Part shown: positions 57,661 through 64,000 of the stretch, piece by piece | How positions within the stretch are numbered: the first letter of the stretch is position 1 | Layout: every line of letters begins with the position of its first letter | Source of the DNA: Siphonodentalium dalli | Lineage: Eukaryota; Mollusca; Scaphopoda; Gadilida; Siphonodentaliidae | DNA length: 64,000 bases | Assembly (NCBI GenBank): GCA_032622095.1 | Contig: CP136067.1 | Location: 98,136,707 to 98,200,706 of the forward strand | Direction of reading: 5' to 3' | Notes under the pieces: generated by a model | Seen by the model: the letters and a program-made list of their open reading frames with translations, nothing else | Database searches by the model: none | What the model was told of the DNA's origin: nothing | Position numbers and translations under genes: made by a program

Positions 57661-60137
57661 TCGTACATACTGTATACACAGAAGCGCCATTGTCTTAAAA
57701 TCACCCTGGGCGAACTGAGCTATGTGATGTGTGGCAGTATTTTCCTGAATAATATATATCTGAACAGTGTATTTAATACAATAGTTGTGATCTGGTCACT
57801 GCAGATCCATTAGATCGGTATATAGGTAAGCCAAGCGTAAACAAGATAAAAGTCATCACGCTAAATCGAAGTTTATAACACTAGAAAGGATAACAAATTA
57901 TTAATTAATTCCTTTTAGTACAGAGGCCAAACCACAAAAAAAACCTCTAGAAGTCACTTTCGTCGACATATGAATGTATATATCTAAAACCTTTTCTACT
58001 GCATAAAGGGACACCCCAGGGTCACTCCACGCCTGGTAGTTAAACCGTACGGGTGTGCGGGGCCATACAAGGGGAAAAACTCTGTCGCCCATAGAACAAA
58101 AAGCTAAAAATGAGATAATTGGTCTCTATCTGTTGACAAAACTTTTTAAAGATGAGATTTTTAGCTTATTTTATATAAATAGATATAAGTAAAGATGTTT
58201 TAACTTGGGGTCTGAAAGCCCGATCACGTCTTTAATCACTTCAGCAATGTCTCCGGGCCCAATTTTTAGCAAAGGGGTCATGTTGGCTCCCATTATGATC
58301 AATTGGGAAATTTGGTAAAGTTCATAACAAAATATGTAATTTTTCCACACAAAAACGTGTTTGGGGGAAGGGGTAGCTAAAATCCATTATTTCGCCAACC
58401 GTTCAAAATTTATATTAACGTTTGTATATGCTTACCAGATAACCGCTACACTATATGGATTAAATATTTCGGCATTATTGCAATATACATGTGAATGATA
58501 ATGTTTGGAAAAATATATGTTTGTGAAAAACGATTTTTCATCAAAAAATAAATGTTTCGGCTCCAAGTGGCAGGACAATCCAAATTAACCAATACTTTTT
58601 TTCATATCATGTAGAGATATGATATGATGTAGTAATTTTAGCTCTAACAATGTTGGCTAATAAGTTATAGACATAGCCGCAAGCCTCGCTTTACCAAAAT
58701 CGTTGATTTCTGGAAAAAGTCACTGGTGGGTATCGTTCATCGTCGATTTGACAATAGCCACCACCAAATCCGTTATTTTTTACTATCATTTTCGTGAACG
58801 ATATATATTTCTTCTTTTAAAAAAGTTGTTCTACCGTGGGTAGGGTTATTTCGAAAACTAGAGTTCTTTTTCGATTTGGCCGCTGCACTACATGTGAAAC
58901 ATTGAACTGTGTTTCCATTTGTATACTCAGTCTCATTTGGAAAAGGGCCAGACAGTCATTGTGTGTGCTTAATTTATTGCGAATATGCATGTTATAGGCA
59001 TGTTTTTTATTAATGTACATGTAATGCTGTTATCCGCGACCTGTGGGTGGATATAGGGTGAAAATTGGGTTTAAAAGATTTCATTAACACATACGCCAAG
59101 TGACCACGTATGTATGTCTGGGCAACGTAAAAGTCGACTAATAATTGAGTATTTAGTAGTCTGAATGGTGCCATATTGTGATTGGAGTGTGGCGTGTGGG
59201 TTGAATATAATTTATGGGGTGGAGTTAGTTTTTGTCCTAAATTTGCTATATAGTTTTTGTCCTAAATTTGCTATATCCCTCCACTGTGTTATTGGAATAT
59301 TCTGCATACATGCATGGTAGATATACTAGGAGTATTTATCACTTTTGCATTCTGTTTCAACTATGGATCAATTGAAATTCCATCATTTTATTACGAATTT
59401 TGACAATTTCAAGGCCGATTTTCAACAAGAAAATGCATAAACAATACTTAATATTTCCTTCAGTGTACAAAAATTCTGACTCAATATGAACGCATAAAAA
59501 CGATTCAGATTCGATTTGATGTCATAGTTGTGCGGATTAGACAATGGCATAAAATCCTTTTTTAAATCGTGATTTGGGGGGGGGTAGGGTTAAGTTTTAC
59601 TCGATATTTCAAACTTATCACACCTTTAGATTCTGGACTCTTATAGCGTCGTAATATGTAGTCAATGGTGATGTTTCAGTATTATTGCAACCTCATATAA
59701 TCTGGATATTTTTATATAGGCATGGTGTCAAATTTCATCAAAAAAATAATTTTGCTGTTTTTTGTTTTGCACCAATTCTACAATTTGAATTAGATTTTTC
59801 CGAAAACGTGTAGCCATACATCAGGAAGTTATATATCGTTTCGTAGACTATCATATTTTGAACGACATATATCAATTTTAGACCAGTGGTCCTTCATCTA
59901 CTGCCATGCACCGTGGGCGGTATATCATACTTGGGTAAAATCCTATATTTTAATAAGGGCAGGAGTTTTCTCCCGTAATTTTCGCCATGTTTGGACACTT
60001 TGCCAGCCTGGCAACATGTATTTTCTGATGCGGGAGATAATATCCTTCAATTTGATATATAGAAACCTTTGTTCGGTCAAAGTGGAGCAAAGGTGATCTT
60101 TTCTTTTTGTTGTTTTTTTGCCCAAAAAGGTGAGAGA
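57661..60137. other. Spacer, 2.5 kb without recognised features
   Basis: A 25-bp tandem duplicate (AGTTTTTGTCCTAAATTTGC) lies near 59228-59275, and a G run leading into GTAGGGTTAAGTTTT near 59577 also occurs in the Academ-like element. Nothing coding. Confidence 0.4.
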
Positions 60138-60151
60138 TATATCATAACATA

Positions 60152-60294
60152 CAGTAATGCCCTAATTAATCGACTCCTTGAACCACAGCAGAATTATGGA
60201 TAACTTTTCATGATTTAGTCGGAAATATGGCTTGTTGCCATTCATCGGAAAGCTCTCCCCGAGATTCTGGAGTCGATTACTTAGGGCATTACTG
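60152..60294. mobile_element. 143-bp MITE flanked by a 14-bp direct repeat
   Basis: Ends CAGTAATGCCCTAATTAATC and its inverse (GATTACTTAGGGCATTACTG), with one to three mismatches over 26 bp. TATATCATAACATA occurs exactly at 60138-60151 and 60295-60308. Confidence 0.85.
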
Positions 60295-60308
60295 TATATC
60301 ATAACATA

Positions 60309-60569
60309 TATACACGTAAAATGCCGGACAAAATCGTCGATATAGCGCTGAAAATACGTTTTTGATTGTTTGTTTGTTTATTTGCAAAGCCAACATTTAA
60401 GTTGGAACATAGCCAAACATATATACATATATACAAAAAAACAATTTATACAAACAATTTATACGTTAACAATTATCATATCATACTTCCGTAACAAATT
60501 CACCATAATATAATGACTATACACAGCACGTATACATACGATTCATAATTATGCAATTTACAATTTATG
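60309..60569. other. Spacer
   Basis: No recognised content. Confidence 0.3.
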
Positions 60570-60673
60570 GATGTGTCTCATATTATATATATACATATAT
60601 ATATATATACATACATACAGATATATATATATACAGATTGTATACAAACATGCATACACATACATATACACAT

Positions 60674-60722
<49 letters not shown>
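60570..60722. repeat. TA/TACA microsatellite
   Basis: Runs of TATA and CATACA, ending in (TA)n at 60682-60720. Confidence 0.95.
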
Positions 60723-60723
<1 letters not shown>

Positions 60724-61956
60724 CATCTGTATATCTAATAGTATATTAAGAAATCTTTTTCAATGCCAATTTAATAAATATGCTCAGTCTTTTCAGAACG
60801 CTCATGTTTTCAGGAGAAAGTAGTCGTTTGTTTCTTAAATGTTTCGATAAATTTGAGTTCGTTTTGGTTGTTGCGGTTCAATTTTCTTAAGTAGGCGGTC
60901 GCGTAAATAAAAAATTGAACGGTAGACCGTGGGAAGAAAATTTAGAGCTGTCGTCGTTCTGAAACGTTTATGGTATACATTATTTGGATGATCAAAACTA
61001 AGACTCGAGGAAGCAGCGCGTGTTAACATTAGGGGGGAGGGTAATACAAAATGTGCAGGAAGGTATGCCGGGGTGGGTGGGTCTTCAAACAGGCAAAAAA
61101 CGCATTTATTACAACCTCATGCAAATTTTGTACTGACGACCTTTTGTGCCTGTATTTGACATTTGTAACAGTTTATAACATATTATAACTGTAAAAAAAA
61201 CAATATATTTATGTTACTTGGAGCTCATGTGGGCCTCAGTGGCTATGGCATGTTGCATATGGAACAGTGACAAAACTTCCTTCTCGGCAGCATTCGGAAA
61301 GAACCCGGCATGGACATTTTTAGAAAAACAAAATCTGGAATCATATATTTTCAACAAGATAATAAGTAAAAATAGACTTTAGCCCAGTGTAGAAACTTCT
61401 ACATTATTGTAAATAACACAGTTTATAAAACGTATGACCGAAATAAATTAGGTTTTTCCTTGAATACTTATGAAACATAAACATAAAGAGCTTCGAGAAA
61501 TGTAAAACTGAAATAAATATAATTTTCCTGAAGAAACTAAGACCCTTAACCCTAGATCATTGAGTGCGTGGAAAAAGAGCGAGCAACTGTCTCAAACATT
61601 AATGTTACCATCAATGGTTATATAAACAATAACTGTCATCAGTAAATCAAGTCAATCAGTGAATTATTTGCATGTCTATAAACTCATATGACTAAATATG
61701 TTGGATGATGGATGAACATATTTATTGTGACCCACAAATATATATACGAATTACACATATTATTACAGACATATAGTTGTGTGGGCACAGAGGATCGGAG
61801 CACAAGTTGCGGAACTTATCAGAGCCCCTCTCCTCGGGCATTCGGCTGCGAATAAAAGTATTTAGAGATAGATTCAAAATTTGTGTTTAAAGTGTATGCT
61901 GCATGCTGTAGCTGTTTGGAGTGGCTATGGTCTCGCGGTAGGGGGTATGGTAACAT
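60723..61956. other. Spacer, part may be the 3' UTR of the LINE relic
   Basis: 61730-61956 lies downstream of the minus-strand LINE tail. The rest is featureless. Confidence 0.35.
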
Positions 61957-62445
61957 TTATGAGAAGCGGTCTGTCGAGGAAATAAATGAATGGACTGTCT
62001 CGAAAATGCGCGTATTTATTGCTTCACTATAGTGCGGGATGCCGAACAGGAGATCTTTTTTCAGAGACGATAGATACATTAAGTTCATCCAACCTTGCCC
62101 ACATAAGTTTTCTGGAGTCTGCGTACCAAGGACAACTGAAGAAACAATGGTTAGCGTCTTCACATGGATGACCACAACTACATGATGGTTGAGCCGATAT
62201 GTAATTTTCATGTTTGTCGAAGTTTAGATCACTGCAGTTATTTCTGAGTCTACAGTGCAGTATGTTTAGTTTCCTCTGACCAGCGTTATAGTATGATGGA
62301 GGTTTTATAGTAATTTCTTGTTTGCAAAAAGTTTTATACATGTTACTTATGATTTCATCTTTGGTTGGTTCTGATGCGGTGTCAGTAAGTTTTTTGTTGT
62401 CGGTAGTGGTTTTGCATGATAAATTCCATTCATCGATCATGGACT
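61957..62445 (-). pseudogene. LINE ORF2 C-terminal tail
   Basis: Minus-strand frames read RKLNILHCRLRNNCSDLNFD, then SCSCGHPCEDANHCFFSCPW YAD (split by a space). This is the Cys/His motif that closes the polymerase ORF of many non-LTR retrotransposons. After a frameshift near 62050 the expected LLFGIPHYSEAIN...ETVHSFI ending follows. The copy is strongly 5'-truncated at about 62445. It is a different family from the 41.8 kb element. Confidence 0.75.
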
Positions 62446-63018
62446 AAATATGTTACTCCCACAACACCTAAAGTATCCAAGTCTGATATAGTAACTGCTT
62501 ATCATTTAGTGTAATAGTAGTTGCCCCAGTAGACTAACAAATGTCGTATAGTATAATGCTGAGCTGGTTGACAGACTAATCAGAAAATAGTTTGAAATCA
62601 GTCTATACAAATTTGTGTGTTAACTATCACAGTGGTTTCATAGTACAGGGAAAATTTAGCCGTATTATTGTAATACCTTAGACTGGGCGAGGGGTAAAAC
62701 CCCTAAAACGTAGAAAAAACAAAACCACCACTCTGCTCCCATTCACCCGTTATCAGTGTTATCTGAATACCAGTTCAAATTAGACGGACATGTCTATAGA
62801 GCTAAAATAACTGACAACAATTTCTATGGGAAAGTTACAACGCGTGCTATTATTGTGTGATTAGTGATATCGCCGGTACTATGAAACAATGAGGTAAAAA
62901 AATCTCGCAAATTTCACAAAGATCTACTGCTGATTATTGTAGATTGCTTACGGGCAAACCGTTACCTGTGAGTGATTCACAATATATTGAATCACGGCAA
63001 ACCAAAGTTACAAAAGAA
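62446..63018. other. Spacer, possibly with a small MITE
   Basis: TTTCATAGTACAGG near 62636 and CCGGTACTATGAAA near 62872 form a 14-bp inverted pair around 220 bp. No target duplication, so not called as an element. Confidence 0.35.
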
Positions 63019-63022
63019 TTAA

Positions 63023-63516
63023 AGGTACGGTTGGCCTTGGCGGTGGGTATCCTGTGAAAATATTTCCACCCGTCAAAAACCGCCACAAACAGAAAGAACA
63101 TCAAAATGTAGACAGACTTTGTCCGTATATAAATAAGAAATATCGCACAAACAGTATGTTATTCTCATATGTTTAACCATTGTTATGTAAACAAAAGCAT
63201 AAAAAGTAACTTTTCTGGTGTTTGTTTATATTATGATGGTAAACATAAAGAGCGTTCTTTGTTGGTGAATTCCTGATATGGAACTAATAAAGAGCGTTTA
63301 TGCCATTTGTGTGTGATTAGCCAGTAGCATTGTGCTGTCCTCTGTAACCCAATCAGGCTCTTGCTTGGGTAAAATATAGTAGGTATTTATGATAACATGC
63401 TGTTTACGCGATGGTCATGGTATATATGAACAAAACTGTATGTGTTTTAATGTTTTTCTGTTTACGGTGTTTGGAACAAATATGAATATTTTCGATAATT
63501 AAGGCCTCACGTGCCT
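63023..63516. mobile_element. TTAA-flanked MITE, family M3, second copy
   Basis: TTAA at 63019-63022 and 63517-63520. Inverted copy of 33850-34345 over its full length, including both AAAGAGCGTT boxes. Confidence 0.85.
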
Positions 63517-63520
63517 TTAA

Positions 63521-64000
63521 CGAATCATAAGTTGAGAGGTGATCGCTTATGAAGCCTTATCAGAGCTATCCAATCGGTACACGGATTGCTAAGTTGATGA
63601 CCACTTGTCTGCGCAAAGTTAACTAATAAACTGTTCGTTTGTAGAGTGTGTATGTAAGTACAAGTCAGTGTAATATCGAGTACTACAACCAATTTGGTAT
63701 CATTGTTTTCACAAATTACAACCATTCAGTTTGTGAAAGCAAAATATTATTTTGATGGTATAACATTATATATATTGTGCCAATCCTATGATTTCAAACT
63801 GATCCGCTACTCTTATGATAACACATCGAGGCAGGAACGTGGCTCCATTTTATCAGGGGGTACCCATCACAGTATCGAAGCAGGGACGTCATAAGGCTCT
63901 CGGTTATAGGAGGGGTGGTCATTTTCTAATTTCAAACTGCTCCGATATCTTATAATATATCGAGATAGAGACGTGGCTATATGGGCTCCGTTTGGTAATG
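63521..64000. other. Spacer to window end
   Basis: No recognised content. 'GAGGCAGGAACGTGGCT' near 63828 and 'CGAGATAGAGACGTGGCTAT' near 63960 form a weak direct repeat. Confidence 0.3.

Noticed and set aside
62634-62886. Small hAT-like element with CATAGTAC ends
   Set aside because: Only about 14 bp of inverted sequence and no 8-bp duplication.

Overview
This window reads as nuclear DNA from a TE-rich invertebrate, most likely a marine lophotrochozoan such as a mollusc. That placement is an inference. It rests on intron-split exons with GT/AG borders, A+T-rich spacers, molluscan-style non-LTR and Helitron sequences, and many small inverted-repeat elements. There is no bacterial gene organisation, and I saw no rRNA, CRISPR array or intact tRNA gene.

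Positions 1-31500 are dominated by one minus-strand gene. Seven coding exons (31192-31476, 20117-20248, 19454-19600, 13577-13874, 11972-12175, 8882-9077, 1-409) join with compatible splice phases. They encode a tetratricopeptide protein whose N-terminal half resembles the ciliary dynein-docking protein TTC25/ODAD4. The C-terminal half is low-complexity and acidic, and it runs off the left edge. The introns hold most of the mobile DNA in this half. This includes a 6.2 kb DNA transposon with a fused DDE plus XPG/FEN-like nuclease pseudogene (Academ-like), TTAA-target MITEs lying 11-28 bp from splice sites, a poly-C minisatellite, two head-to-tail Helitrons, a foldback element with GC-rich palindromic arms, a LINE ORF1 relic, and a Helitron-like element with an expanded 79-bp minisatellite.

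Positions 31500-53200 are mostly repeats. They include an internally deleted hAT element (29785-30438), a TTAA-MITE nested in another TTAA-MITE with an empty paralogous site nearby, LINE endonuclease and reverse-transcriptase relics (36.1 kb, 41.8-44.2 kb), a Harbinger-like element carrying an unrecognised cysteine-rich ORF, and a 2.1 kb inverted-repeat element. A diverged tandem array, a second Helitron-like copy, a tRNA-derived SINE and a second MITE copy follow.

At 53688 on the plus strand a gene starts for a small secreted protein with a PAN/apple-like cysteine module. Its first exon-intron junction has been amplified into a 14-copy, 33-bp array that repeats a 5' splice site each time and keeps the reading frame open. 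The rest, to 64000, is spacer with hairpin palindromes, TTAA-MITEs, a 143-bp MITE flanked by a 14-bp direct repeat, and a minus-strand LINE tail.

All functional names come from motif recognition by eye. No alignment or database search was run.
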